A stretch of 64,000 bases of DNA from Asbonarchaeum sp964517675 (GTDB taxonomy: Archaea > Nanohalarchaeota > Nanosalinia > Nanosalinales > Nanoanaerosalinaceae). The translations under genes and the position numbers were made by a program. Shown piece after piece: positions 16,947 to 24,848 of the stretch. The notes under the pieces were generated by a model, which was not told where the DNA came from, searched no databases, and was given only the letters and a program-made list of their open reading frames with translations. The stretch lies in the NCBI GenBank assembly GCA_964517675.1, contig CAZFEL010000001.1, forward strand, positions 372,001-436,000. Reading direction: 5' to 3'. The stretch's first letter is position 1. Every line of letters starts with the position of its first letter.

Positions 16947-17919
16947 CCCGCCAGGTCACCTCCTCTTCGTCCGTGCGCCAGTCCGGCCGGACACCGGAGG
17001 CCTCGAGGGCTGTCTCGTCGCCTGTCCGGTGCTTGAGCAGACCTGCGTAGGCGATCATGGCGCCGTTGTCCATGCAGTACTCGTGTGCCACCTTGTAGGC
17101 GGTCCCGTCGCGTTCCGCTGCCATGGTCTCGAGCATCCCCTGGAGCCGCTTGTTGGCCGCGACCCCGCCGGTGACAAGGACCTCGTCCTTATCGAGGTGG
17201 GCCATCGCCCGCTCGGTGGCCTCGACCAGCATCGCGAAGGCGTGTTCCTGGAAAGAGTAACACAGGTCTTCTTCGTCGTAGTCGCCTATCATGCCCTTGA
17301 GCTTGGTGACGAGACCTGAGAAGGAGAAATCCATCCCCTTGACGGTGTAGGGGAGCTCGATGAGGTCATCCGATCTGGATGCGAGTTCCTCGACTCGCGG
17401 CCCGCCGGGGTGCGGGATGCCGAGGCCGCGTGCGAACTTATCGATGGCGTTCCCAACGGCGATATCGAGGGTCTCACCGAAGACCCGGTACCGACCGGCT
17501 GCATAGGCCAGGACCTGGGAGTTGCCGCCGGAGACATACAGCGTCACCGGGTCCTGTGCATCGGTTGTCAGCCTGCCGATCTCGATGTGGGCGATCGGGT
17601 GGTTGACACCGACCAGCGGGACATCGAGGCGCTGTGCGAGGCTCCGTGCGACGACACCGCCCATCTGGAGGCACTGCGGGATCCCGGGTCCTTGGGCGAA
17701 CGCGATGGCATCGATCGAGCCCTCCGCGGCGCTGGCGTCCTCGAGTGCCTGCTGAACGACGTCTTCGGCTGTAGAATAATGGTGCTCGGCGGCCTTCCGC
17801 GGGTGGATGCCGCCTTCATCGGGTTCGTATGCGTCCTTTGCGTTGGCGAGGATGTCATGATCATCGACGATCCCGACGCCGAATGTATGTGCTGTGGACT
17901 CTATCCCGAGGATCCGCAT
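16939..17919 (-). CDS. kae1: tRNA t6A threonylcarbamoyltransferase Kae1 (TsaD)
   Basis: 326 aa, a standalone Kae1 of normal length. MRILGIESTAHTFGVGI is the ASKHA phosphate loop. NHPIAHIE gives the two iron-binding His, with GIHPRKAAEHH upstream and YVSGGNSQV and GGVAANKRL later. It is the catalytic KEOPS subunit. No Bud32 domain follows at the C-terminus. Confidence 0.96.
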   Translation of the reverse strand: MRILGIESTAHTFGVGIVDDHDILANAKDAYEPDEGGIHPRKAAEHHYSTAEDVVQQALEDASAAEGSIDAIAFAQGPGIPQCLQMGGVVARSLAQRLDVPLVGVNHPIAHIEIGRLTTDAQDPVTLYVSGGNSQVLAYAAGRYRVFGETLDIAVGNAIDKFARGLGIPHPGGPRVEELASRSDDLIELPYTVKGMDFSFSGLVTKLKGMIGDYDEEDLCYSFQEHAFAMLVEATERAMAHLDKDEVLVTGGVAANKRLQGMLETMAAERDGTAYKVAHEYCMDNGAMIAYAGLLKHRTGDETALEASGVRPDWRTDEEEVTWRDG

Positions 17920-17962
17920 ATCGAATCAGAAGGGGGATCGGTGGTTTTCAAGCTGGGGGTGA

Positions 17963-18115
17963 TCATTTCTGGATCTTGGAGTACCCGCATTTCCCGCAGC
18001 TCTTCCTGCCATCGTGCTGGGCGAGGAGGGCGCGGCACTTGGGGCACTGCTTGCCATCCAGTTCACCGTCGTCGCTGTACTTCTCCCACCGCTTGACTTC
18101 TGCGTGCTTTGGCAT
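17963..18115 (-). CDS. rps27ae: Ribosomal protein eS31 (S27ae)
   Basis: 50 aa. It has the Cys4 zinc finger CPKCRALLAQH ... CGKCGYSK and the usual start MPKHAEVKRWEKY. The stop of eS24 lies immediately upstream, a standard archaeal order. Confidence 0.93.
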   Translation of the reverse strand: MPKHAEVKRWEKYSDDGELDGKQCPKCRALLAQHDGRKSCGKCGYSKIQK

Positions 18116-18421
18116 TCATTCATCACCGTCGTCGTGCTCGTCGGATTCGTCTGCTCCGTCCTTGCTGTCTTCTTCTGCCTCGTCATCGGCGACGATCTTG
18201 TCCTCGTATGCCTTGAGGAACGCCGTCGAGACGTTGCCGCCGTGACGGGTGTAGATGTGGTCGACCTCGATCTTGTCGGGGTCGAGATCGTTCTCTGCGG
18301 CGAATTTCTTCCGCACCTTACTCACGGACGGCGTTGCATCGCCTTCGTGGTCGATCCGGAGCTCGTACTCCTCCCGTTCGAGGAGGGGATTGTCTCTGGT
18401 GTCCTGTATCGCAATGTCCAT
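18116..18421 (-). CDS. rps24e: Ribosomal protein eS24
   Basis: 101 aa from the ATG at 18421 (GGTG lies upstream). Family features: NPLLEREEYELRIDHEGDATPS and VDHIYTRHGGNVSTAFLKAYED. The tail is very acidic (EAEEDSKDGADESDEHDDGDE), longer than usual and consistent with salt adaptation. Confidence 0.92.
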   Translation of the reverse strand: MDIAIQDTRDNPLLEREEYELRIDHEGDATPSVSKVRKKFAAENDLDPDKIEVDHIYTRHGGNVSTAFLKAYEDKIVADDEAEEDSKDGADESDEHDDGDE

Positions 18422-18449
18422 CGTGTGCACCTGTTGTCTGGAAAGCTTT

Positions 18450-18638
18450 TTATCCCTTCACCCGGATCGCGTAGCGACCAGGTGTCGAGACGCCGACCTC
18501 CTCTGCCAGCTCGGAGTCCTCATCGTAGATGATGATGAGACCCTTCCAGGCCGTGGTGAGGTCGTTGTTCTTGCAGACGGGGCATTCGCTCCCGCTTTCG
18601 ACGATCCGTTTGCAGTCCTTGCATGCGCGGTCTGCCAT
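18450..18638 (-). CDS. spt4: Transcription elongation factor Spt4 (RpoE'')
   Basis: 62 aa. The zinc ribbon is CKDCKRIVESGSECPVC, followed by DLTTAWKGLIIIYDEDSELAEEVG and a PGRYAIRVKG end, typical of archaeal Spt4. It pairs with Spt5 on RNA polymerase. Its ATG touches the stop of rpo7. Confidence 0.95.
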   Translation of the reverse strand: MADRACKDCKRIVESGSECPVCKNNDLTTAWKGLIIIYDEDSELAEEVGVSTPGRYAIRVKG

Positions 18639-19207
18639 CAGCTATCGTCCTCCTCGTCGTCCTCGTCCTCTTCGAACTCCTCCTCGATCCATTCGAGCTT
18701 GCCCAGTGTGGGCTGTCGCATGGTGAGGTTGACCTTGTTGTCGGCGGACTTATCGAGGCTGACGGCGGTGACCCGTGCGCGGACGGTATCGCCCTGCATC
18801 AGTGTCTTGTCGCCGTCCTCGCCGACGAGCATCTCCTGGTTCTCGTCGTAGTCGACGTAGTCGTCCATGATCTGAGAGATGTGGCACAGGCCATCGATCG
18901 GACCCATGCGGACGAAGGCACCGAACTCTGTCACGTCGACGACCTCGCCCTCGATGATCTCGTGGAGCTCGGGCTGGTAGACCAGCGCCTGGTAGGTGAC
19001 CGGGTAGTAGACCCCGGCGTCTTCCGGCTGGATGTCGCCGTCGCCCATCTCGTCGATCCCTGTGACCGCCAGGACGACGCCGAGCTTGTCCTTGATCCGG
19101 CCCTCGAGCTGTTTGGAGAGGCTCTTCATGACCGACTGTTCGACGTCACGCCCGAGGAGCTCGGGTGAGACGCGGATGTTGTCTTCGATTGTGAGTTTCT
19201 TGTACAT
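18638..19207 (-). CDS. rpoE: RNA polymerase subunit Rpo7 (RpoE')
   Basis: 189 aa. MYKKLTIEDNIRVSPELLG is the N-terminal RNP-like domain; the S1 domain contains GEVVDVTEFGAFVRMGPIDGL. Rpo7 forms the stalk of archaeal RNA polymerase with Rpo4. The acidic tail (EEEFEEDEDDEEDDS) is unusual. Confidence 0.95.
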   Translation of the reverse strand: MYKKLTIEDNIRVSPELLGRDVEQSVMKSLSKQLEGRIKDKLGVVLAVTGIDEMGDGDIQPEDAGVYYPVTYQALVYQPELHEIIEGEVVDVTEFGAFVRMGPIDGLCHISQIMDDYVDYDENQEMLVGEDGDKTLMQGDTVRARVTAVSLDKSADNKVNLTMRQPTLGKLEWIEEEFEEDEDDEEDDS

Positions 19208-19210
19208 GAC

Positions 19211-19750
19211 TTACTTCCCGGTCTTGCGCTTGTACAGGTCGACTGAGTGGTTTACTGCCTTGACGGCGTCATCGCGACCGTCCCATCCGTTGACGGCCAC
19301 TTGTTTGCCCTCTTCCAGGTCCTTGTAGGTCCTGAAGAACTGGGCGATCTCTTTTTTGACGTGTGTCGGGACGTCCTCGATGCCGGTGTAATCGTCATAC
19401 CGGGGGTCTTCCGCGGGGACGGCGAGGACCTTGTCGTCTTTCTCCCCTGAGTCGTTCATCCGCATCAGGCCGATGGGCCGTGCCTCGATGATGCAGCCGG
19501 GGAAGGTCTGCTCGTCCATGAGGACGATGATGTCCATCGGATCGCCGTCGTCATAGATCGTCTGGGGGATGAAGCCGTACTCGCCTGGGTAATGCTGCGG
19601 GCTGTACAGCACGCGGTCGAGGACGTAGGTCCCCAGGTCCTTCGAGTATTCATACTTGTTTCTGCTTCCCTTCGGAATCTCGATTACCGCATACACCACC
19701 TCGGGGACGTCAGGTCCCGTCGGCAGGTCTTTCCAGTGATCGTCAGTCAT
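19211..19750 (-). CDS. ppa: Inorganic pyrophosphatase, family I
   Basis: 179 aa. The signature is DGDPMDIIVLMDE, with EIPKGSRNKYEYSKD and YPGEYGFIPQT. It hydrolyses pyrophosphate with Mg2+. It sits 3 bp upstream of rpo7, giving the unit ppa-rpo7-spt4-eS24-eS31. Confidence 0.95.
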   Translation of the reverse strand: MTDDHWKDLPTGPDVPEVVYAVIEIPKGSRNKYEYSKDLGTYVLDRVLYSPQHYPGEYGFIPQTIYDDGDPMDIIVLMDEQTFPGCIIEARPIGLMRMNDSGEKDDKVLAVPAEDPRYDDYTGIEDVPTHVKKEIAQFFRTYKDLEEGKQVAVNGWDGRDDAVKAVNHSVDLYKRKTGK

Positions 19751-19855
19751 GTGTATAACCTCGCGTGTTCCGGGCAGAACACTGGTACTGGTTCCGCCGA
19801 CCTTTTTAAGTATTGCTCTGTCTTTCGACCGAACGCATTTAAAACCGGGGCTGCC

Positions 19856-20239
19856 TCAGAGCTGCTCCAGGTGTCGTCCTTCCAGGTGATTCTTCTGCCT
19901 GAGATAGATGTGAGGGAGCTCACGGTCGTGGAGCTCCCGCTTGACGTCAGTGTCGTTCGTACAGATCGTGAACCCCTGCTCGGCGAAGGTGACGAGCTGG
20001 TCGTCGACCGATTCGTCGGCCCGGGCGTTGATGACCTGGATGTCCTTCAGATCGACCAGGCGGTGGACCAGTCGGTGGTACTTCCCGTCCTCGAGGTTGA
20101 GGGCCTCGTTCAGCGTCCTGTCGAGTGTGTAGACCTGGTATCCTGCCCCGACGAGCCGCTCGAACTCATCGAAGATCTCCACGTTGAACTGGAACGGCAG
20201 GACGAGGAAGTTGGCATCGAGGAGCAGGTCTGGTCTCAT
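19856..20239 (-). CDS. PIN-domain ribonuclease-like protein
   Basis: 127 aa from the ATG at 20239. The acidic residues of a PIN fold are present: LLLDANFLVLPF (Asp), TLDRTLNEAL (Glu), ADESVDDQL and ICTNDTDVKREL. It resembles the archaeal UPF0129/Fcf1-like PIN proteins, found beside aIF2 gamma in other archaea. PIN proteins cut RNA with Mg2+; the target here is unknown. A strong GGGGTGA lies 5 nt before the ATG. An upstream ORF duplicates its first 13 codons. Confidence 0.8.
   Translation of the reverse strand: MRPDLLLDANFLVLPFQFNVEIFDEFERLVGAGYQVYTLDRTLNEALNLEDGKYHRLVHRLVDLKDIQVINARADESVDDQLVTFAEQGFTICTNDTDVKRELHDRELPHIYLRQKNHLEGRHLEQL
20200..20239. repeat. 40-bp direct repeat, copy 1
   Basis: The 40 bp at the start of the PIN gene. 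They match 20304-20343 perfectly, 104 bp away. Confidence 0.9.
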
Positions 20240-20343
20240 CGTTTCACCCCTGTGGTCGGTTCCTGTGGGACCGTCCGGGCGTGCCGCCTGGGCTTGCAGG
20301 CGTGGACGAGGAAGTTGGCATCGAGGAGCAGGTCTGGTCTCAT
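20236..20343 (-). CDS. Upstream ORF made from a duplicated PIN gene start
   Basis: A 35-codon ORF whose first 13 codons are identical to the PIN gene start, then diverge to VHACKPRRHARTVPQEPTTGVKR. Its TGA overlaps the PIN ATG (ATGA). A GTGAT sequence lies just upstream. It may couple translation of the PIN gene, or be debris of a duplication. Confidence 0.4.
   Translation of the reverse strand: MRPDLLLDANFLVHACKPRRHARTVPQEPTTGVKR
20304..20343. repeat. 40-bp direct repeat, copy 2
   Basis: Perfect copy of 20200-20239. It supplies the ATG and first 13 codons of the upstream ORF. The 64 bp between the copies are not repeated. Confidence 0.9.
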
Positions 20344-20472
20344 GGTGTATCACTGTCGGGACGGTGTCGGACCCCGGCAATGTCCGGATTAGCGTCCATC
20401 TCTTATAAACCACCTGTAGCGGAGGACTGGCCAAACCTTATATAGAGCACACTGTAATCCGGTGGTGCGACA

Positions 20473-21513
20473 ATGAACGTAGAGTACGATCACAGGGCAT
20501 CTGTTCTCAAGCGACTCGATATCGATGGCCCGACCGTCTCGGTGGAGAAAAGCGGTCATAAACCCCAGAGCGGCGATGTCATCGCCGTCAGGATAACCGA
20601 GAAGCGGGGCAACTACGGCGAGATCGACCTGCCTGGTGGCCGACTGGAGGACCTCGAGGAGGGCGATATCGTCCTCGGGGCCTTCGGCAACCGTGCAGGG
20701 GTCAAAGGATACATCGGACGGGTGCCCGAGCGGGTCGAGCAAGGCGATGAGGTCTACTTCATCGGCTCCGGTGGGCTGTTCGGGGAGTACATCAGCGCGA
20801 CGAAGGAACTCGGCAAGCCGTACAAGGCAGCGTTCCTCGGCTACGTCGCCCGGGACGACCGCATCCTCAACACGAAAGAATACGGGATCGAGCACGTCGA
20901 CGATCTTGAGGAAGGACCGATGATGGTCCCTGTGGTCGCGACGCGGATGGACGCCGGCAAGACGACCCTGGCCTCCCGCCTGATCGAGGAACTGGGTGAC
21001 CGGGGCTATGATGTCGGCTCCGTCAAGCTGACAGGCTCCGCGCGGGAGCGGGACCGCGTGAGCATGTACGATTCCGGTTCCCTGGTCTCGCTGGACTTCG
21101 TGGACGCGGGCCTGCCCTCGACGGTCGAGGACCCGGACGAGGTCATCGATGCCGCGAAGGGTCTGATCCATGAGGCCTGGGAGCAGGAGGACCTGGATTT
21201 CATCGTCGCGGAGTTCGGTGCCGGCGTGATCAGCAACTACCATGTGATGGACGTGCTGAAGGATCTGGATGTCCGGAACACCGTTTTCACAATCGTCTCG
21301 ACGGCCCTGGATGTCTCGGGTGCCTACGGCCTGAAGAAGATCCTACAGGAGCAAGATTACGAGCTCGATGTCGTGTCGGGCCCGATCACGGACACGACAG
21401 CGGGCGTGGAGAAAGTCGAGGACAGCGTCGGTGTGCCGGCGTTGAACGCGTTCCGCGATGAGGATGTGGACGAAGCGGCCGATATCGTCGAGGAGCGGTT
21501 CGAGGGGGCTTAG
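20473..21513 (+). CDS. P-loop protein with N-terminal OB-like domain (DUF1611-like)
   Basis: 346 aa. Residues 1-145 look like a beta-rich domain (SGDVIAVRITEKRGNYGEIDLPGG). Residues 150-346 form a P-loop domain with VVATRMDAGKTTLASRL and KLTGSARERDRVSMYDSG, reminiscent of DUF1611/DgcN and MobB-like proteins. The first Walker A Gly is replaced by Ala. DUF1611 relatives act on D-glutamate derivatives in bacteria; function here is unknown. It converges on, and overlaps by 4 bp, the RimK-type ligase gene. TATA CTTATATAG at 20437-20445. Confidence 0.6.
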   Translation: MNVEYDHRASVLKRLDIDGPTVSVEKSGHKPQSGDVIAVRITEKRGNYGEIDLPGGRLEDLEEGDIVLGAFGNRAGVKGYIGRVPERVEQGDEVYFIGSGGLFGEYISATKELGKPYKAAFLGYVARDDRILNTKEYGIEHVDDLEEGPMMVPVVATRMDAGKTTLASRLIEELGDRGYDVGSVKLTGSARERDRVSMYDSGSLVSLDFVDAGLPSTVEDPDEVIDAAKGLIHEAWEQEDLDFIVAEFGAGVISNYHVMDVLKDLDVRNTVFTIVSTALDVSGAYGLKKILQEQDYELDVVSGPITDTTAGVEKVEDSVGVPALNAFRDEDVDEAADIVEERFEGA

Positions 21514-22397
21514 AGCCCTTCTTCGGACTGCTTCTCGACCGTCTTCTGCTTGACGAACTCCATGACCCGGTCGGCGAGGTCGACACCGAGGACGTCCTCG
21601 ACACCGGCGACGCCTGGTGAATTGTTGATCTCGCCGATCTGGTACTCGCCGTCCTCACTGACCATGATGTCGACACCGCAGAAGTCGAAGCCACAGAGCC
21701 GTGCGGCCTGGACCGCGATCTCGCGCATGTCTTCAGGTGCGTCGTACTCCTCCCGAGAGCCGCCGGCGGAGATGTTGGAGCGCCATTCCTCCTCGCCACC
21801 GACCCGCTTGTAGCTGTATGTCTCATCACCGATGACGACGATGCGGATGTCCTCGCCAGGGTTCTCGACGTACTCCTGCAGGCAGATGTCTTGCTCGAAC
21901 AGGGTGAGTGTATCGATGATTGGGCTGAGCCCGGATTCTTGGTCTGCCTTCATGATGCCCTTGCCGCCGTACCCGGAGATGAGCTTGATGACGACGGGGT
22001 AGCCGAGGTCCTCTGCGAACCGTTCGGTCTCTCTGGTCGAGAGGGTGTACGTGGAAGTCGGGACCGGCAGCCCGCCCTCAGCGAGGATCTTCATCGAATA
22101 GAACTTGTTGGACGCGATGGCGTGGGAGTCGACATCGAGCTGGGTGTAGACACCGTGGTCTTGCAGTATCTCGGGAATATGTTCGCCGTACAGAAGGTCG
22201 TCGCCGAGGAAACGGATGAAGACGCAGTCGAACTCACAGAGATCGGTGTTCTTGTGCATCAACCGGACGCCGTCGTTGTAGACGGTCCTGACGTTCTCGA
22301 GGGGCACACCAAGGACGGTATCGAAGTACTCCTTGCCTGCCTCGATGAAGTGGTGGTGCTGGCCTGATTTATCGCCGTATATGACCGCACATTTCAT
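21510..22397 (-). CDS. RimK-type ATP-grasp ligase (active-site motifs intact)
   Basis: 295 aa. The ATP-grasp order is intact: SNKFYSMKILAEGGLPVP, then YPVVIKLISGYGGKGIM (phosphate loop GGKG), QEYVENPGEDIRIVVIGD, and the Mg2+ site QIGEINNSPGVAG (E-x-N). This family joins a carboxylate to an amine, often amino acids on peptides or small molecules. It starts within the stop of the second ATP-grasp gene (4-base overlap). Substrate unknown. Confidence 0.88.
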   Translation of the reverse strand: MKCAVIYGDKSGQHHHFIEAGKEYFDTVLGVPLENVRTVYNDGVRLMHKNTDLCEFDCVFIRFLGDDLLYGEHIPEILQDHGVYTQLDVDSHAIASNKFYSMKILAEGGLPVPTSTYTLSTRETERFAEDLGYPVVIKLISGYGGKGIMKADQESGLSPIIDTLTLFEQDICLQEYVENPGEDIRIVVIGDETYSYKRVGGEEEWRSNISAGGSREEYDAPEDMREIAVQAARLCGFDFCGVDIMVSEDGEYQIGEINNSPGVAGVEDVLGVDLADRVMEFVKQKTVEKQSEEGL

Positions 22398-23209
22398 TCA
22401 TCATCACCCTCGAGCACGGATGCGACCCGCCCGTAGACGTTCTTCCCGCTTTCCTCCTGGAAGTGGTGGAGGTCGGGCTGGCTGCGGACGTCGATGATGT
22501 TGTTGCCCATCATGGTGAACCGACAGACATCCGTCCCGATGAACCGGGCTGCGGCCTCTAATGTGTCTTCCTGCTCGGAGGAGAGGTTGTGGTATCGGGG
22601 ATTCTCGCCCCTGCTGGATGGCCAGTCGTCCCTGTCCATCTTGAGGGCGATGACCTCGCCGTCGACATACAGTGCATCGAAGAGATCGCCCTCCATAAGC
22701 TCTTGGACGATGATGACGTTTTTGCCGTGTTCGGCGTGCTCGGCGAAGGTCTTCAGCTCGGCGTGGTCCTGCACCCGGGCGATGTCGTCGCGCTTGAACC
22801 CTTCGTACATCTTTGCGACAGCGGGGAACGTGATATCATCCTCGATCGCGGACAGTCCTTTCTCGGTCGAGATCGCCACTGTTGGGGGGATATCGATCTC
22901 CCGCTCCTCGAGGACCTTGAAGAGATAATGCTTTTTCGCCATGATGAAAAAGGCCGTCGGGTTGAGGTTACAGGGGATCCGGTTCTCCTGGATGGTCTCG
23001 AGGAGGACCCGGGCGTAGATGCTTGCCTTGGGCTCTGGATCGAGGTAGATGGCGTCGTACTCGGTGACTGGGGTGCCATCGACCCTGACGGTGGCAGGTG
23101 AGCCCGTCTTGATTCCGACATCGGCGAGGGACCTGACATCGGGGTCCTCGAAGTGGTCTTCGAACCCTGCTGCCTCGTCCTCGTTATTCGTCAGTATCAG
23201 TAAATTCAT
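22394..23209 (-). CDS. Degenerate RimK-type ATP-grasp protein
   Basis: 271 aa from the ATG at 23209. The fold parallels its neighbour: MAKKHYLFKVLEEREIDIPPTV, FPAVAKMYEGFKRDDIARV, QELMEGDLFDALYVDGEVIAL. The GGKG loop is missing and the E-x-N metal site reads DVRSQPDL. I infer a pseudoenzyme or a partner of the intact ligase. It overlaps the MscS-C39 gene by 26 bases. Confidence 0.75.
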   Translation of the reverse strand: MNLLILTNNEDEAAGFEDHFEDPDVRSLADVGIKTGSPATVRVDGTPVTEYDAIYLDPEPKASIYARVLLETIQENRIPCNLNPTAFFIMAKKHYLFKVLEEREIDIPPTVAISTEKGLSAIEDDITFPAVAKMYEGFKRDDIARVQDHAELKTFAEHAEHGKNVIIVQELMEGDLFDALYVDGEVIALKMDRDDWPSSRGENPRYHNLSSEQEDTLEAAARFIGTDVCRFTMMGNNIIDVRSQPDLHHFQEESGKNVYGRVASVLEGDDE

Positions 23210-24776
23210 CGAGCTTGGTGTCACCTCCCTTCTCGTCGTTGTCTGGCTTCCAGAGCCGCTGGACACGTTCCTCCCTGCGCCACCTGCCGAGGAACTCCTC
23301 GACGGACTCGGGCATCGCGTTTGTCAGGATGCGACCGCGCCGGAGGATGCGACTGAGCTGGAGTTCAAGGCTCTTGGAGAGCTGGTCGTACACGGAGGTG
23401 TCAGCGTAGATGAGATCTTCCTTGATCCGCCAGTAGGCGGTGGTGCCTTTGGGCGCGAGGACGATATAGCCTCGCTGGCGACCCTCCCATTCAGCCATGG
23501 CATCGAGCATCTCTGTGCCATCGACGTAGTAGACCCCGCCGGAGACGGTGTGGGCGCTTGGATCGACGATGAGGAGCTCGTTGCCTTCGACACCGACGGA
23601 GACTGAGTAATGGCCTGTGTCGGTGTTGGGGAACAGCATCGGCTTCGCGAAGTTGGCGATGATGAGCCCGCCGTCGTTGAACCAGGTCTTGAACTCTTCA
23701 TCAAGTTCGGTTATCTTGTCGTGTTCGATGTATGCTGCCTTGACCTCGCCGTTGCTCAGTTTTTCGATAGCATCTGTGAGACCGTCCGGGAGGACGCCGC
23801 CGGGCTGGCTCGTCCCTGACCGTTCCGCGATCTCCTCCTGGCTGATGTCAAAGCCGAACATCGCGAGGATCATCTCCGCACTGGCCGGGCCGCAGTAGGA
23901 GGGTTCCTGGGCGACGAAGTACTGCTTGATATCGTTGAGGGTCTCGACGTCGGCCTTGACACGCTTGAACATGATGTTCTTGTCCATCAGCTTCTTGTTC
24001 GGCATCATCATGAAGTAGCCGGTGTCCGTCGTGATCGTGGTGCCGAAGGCGGTGATGTTGCGGATCTCGCCGGATTCATCATCGATCTTGACCTTCTTGC
24101 CGGGCTTGAGGACATCGGAACCGCGGAGATAGATCCCTGCGGCGTAGTTCTGGACGAGGTCCTTGAACCCGAAGAACCCGAGCAGCCCGAGTACCCCGAC
24201 GATACCATACGAGGCGGCCGTCAAGGTGTTGCCGATGACCTGTGAGGAGTAAAAGCCCAGCTGGATGACGGTGATCTCGAGGATGAGGAGGTACAGGAAG
24301 ATCTTCAGTCCCTGGAAGAACCCGTCGACGAGCTTTGTGGAGAACCCTATGCTCTGGGCGTACTGCTTGACACCGACCGTCTCGATGAACCCTGTCAGGA
24401 AGTCCATGAGCAGCTTGACGATCACGATCCCGAGGAGGAACGTCAGGACGGCTGTCAGCAGGGAGGGGAGGAAGTTGATTATCTGTGTGAACAGCTGGTT
24501 GGTCGCGGAGGCGTTGAGATAGACGAGTGCGATCGTGATGGTGACGACGAGGCTGCCGTACTCGATCCACTTGACGGGCTCGCGTTCCCTGTCTTTGATC
24601 TTCTCGACCATCTCCTTGGATTCGGTGCTGTAGAACCGCCGTGCGACCTTCGCCGCCAGTCGCCCGACCAGTGTGCCGGCAAGGAGGATGCCCAGCGTGA
24701 CGATGATCTTGATGCCGGTCGGCTGCTGGATGAGTGTCGCACTGAGAGAGGAAAGCTGTTCGAGAGAGATGGCCAT
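23184..24776 (-). CDS. MscS-like channel fused to a C39-like cysteine peptidase domain
   Basis: 530 aa. Residues 20-40, 73-90, 98-127, 155-175 and 183-207 are hydrophobic. LGFFGFKDLVQNYAAGIYLRGSD is the pore helix and start of the MscS beta domain, ending near 268. From 285 a papain-like C39 fold follows: Gln290 and Cys295 in AQEPSYCGPASAEMIL, His389 in DTGHYSVSVG and Asp405 in IVDPSA. All four catalytic positions are filled. The tail is acidic. An alternative GTG start is at 24788. It heads the operon with the two ATP-grasp genes. TATATAAAC lies near 24813-24821. Confidence 0.85.
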   Translation of the reverse strand: MAISLEQLSSLSATLIQQPTGIKIIVTLGILLAGTLVGRLAAKVARRFYSTESKEMVEKIKDREREPVKWIEYGSLVVTITIALVYLNASATNQLFTQIINFLPSLLTAVLTFLLGIVIVKLLMDFLTGFIETVGVKQYAQSIGFSTKLVDGFFQGLKIFLYLLILEITVIQLGFYSSQVIGNTLTAASYGIVGVLGLLGFFGFKDLVQNYAAGIYLRGSDVLKPGKKVKIDDESGEIRNITAFGTTITTDTGYFMMMPNKKLMDKNIMFKRVKADVETLNDIKQYFVAQEPSYCGPASAEMILAMFGFDISQEEIAERSGTSQPGGVLPDGLTDAIEKLSNGEVKAAYIEHDKITELDEEFKTWFNDGGLIIANFAKPMLFPNTDTGHYSVSVGVEGNELLIVDPSAHTVSGGVYYVDGTEMLDAMAEWEGRQRGYIVLAPKGTTAYWRIKEDLIYADTSVYDQLSKSLELQLSRILRRGRILTNAMPESVEEFLGRWRREERVQRLWKPDNDEKGGDTKLDEFTDTDE

Positions 24777-24848
24777 GTCTGCCCCCACACCGCATTACAG
24801 CCCGGTCCGGGTTTATATACCTTTCCCTCCTTTCCCCGAGAGACGCTC

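Noticed and set aside
20350..20405. A further 19-codon ORF ending in ATGA overlap with the uORF
   Set aside because: Its ATG lies next to the TATA element, before the likely transcription start.
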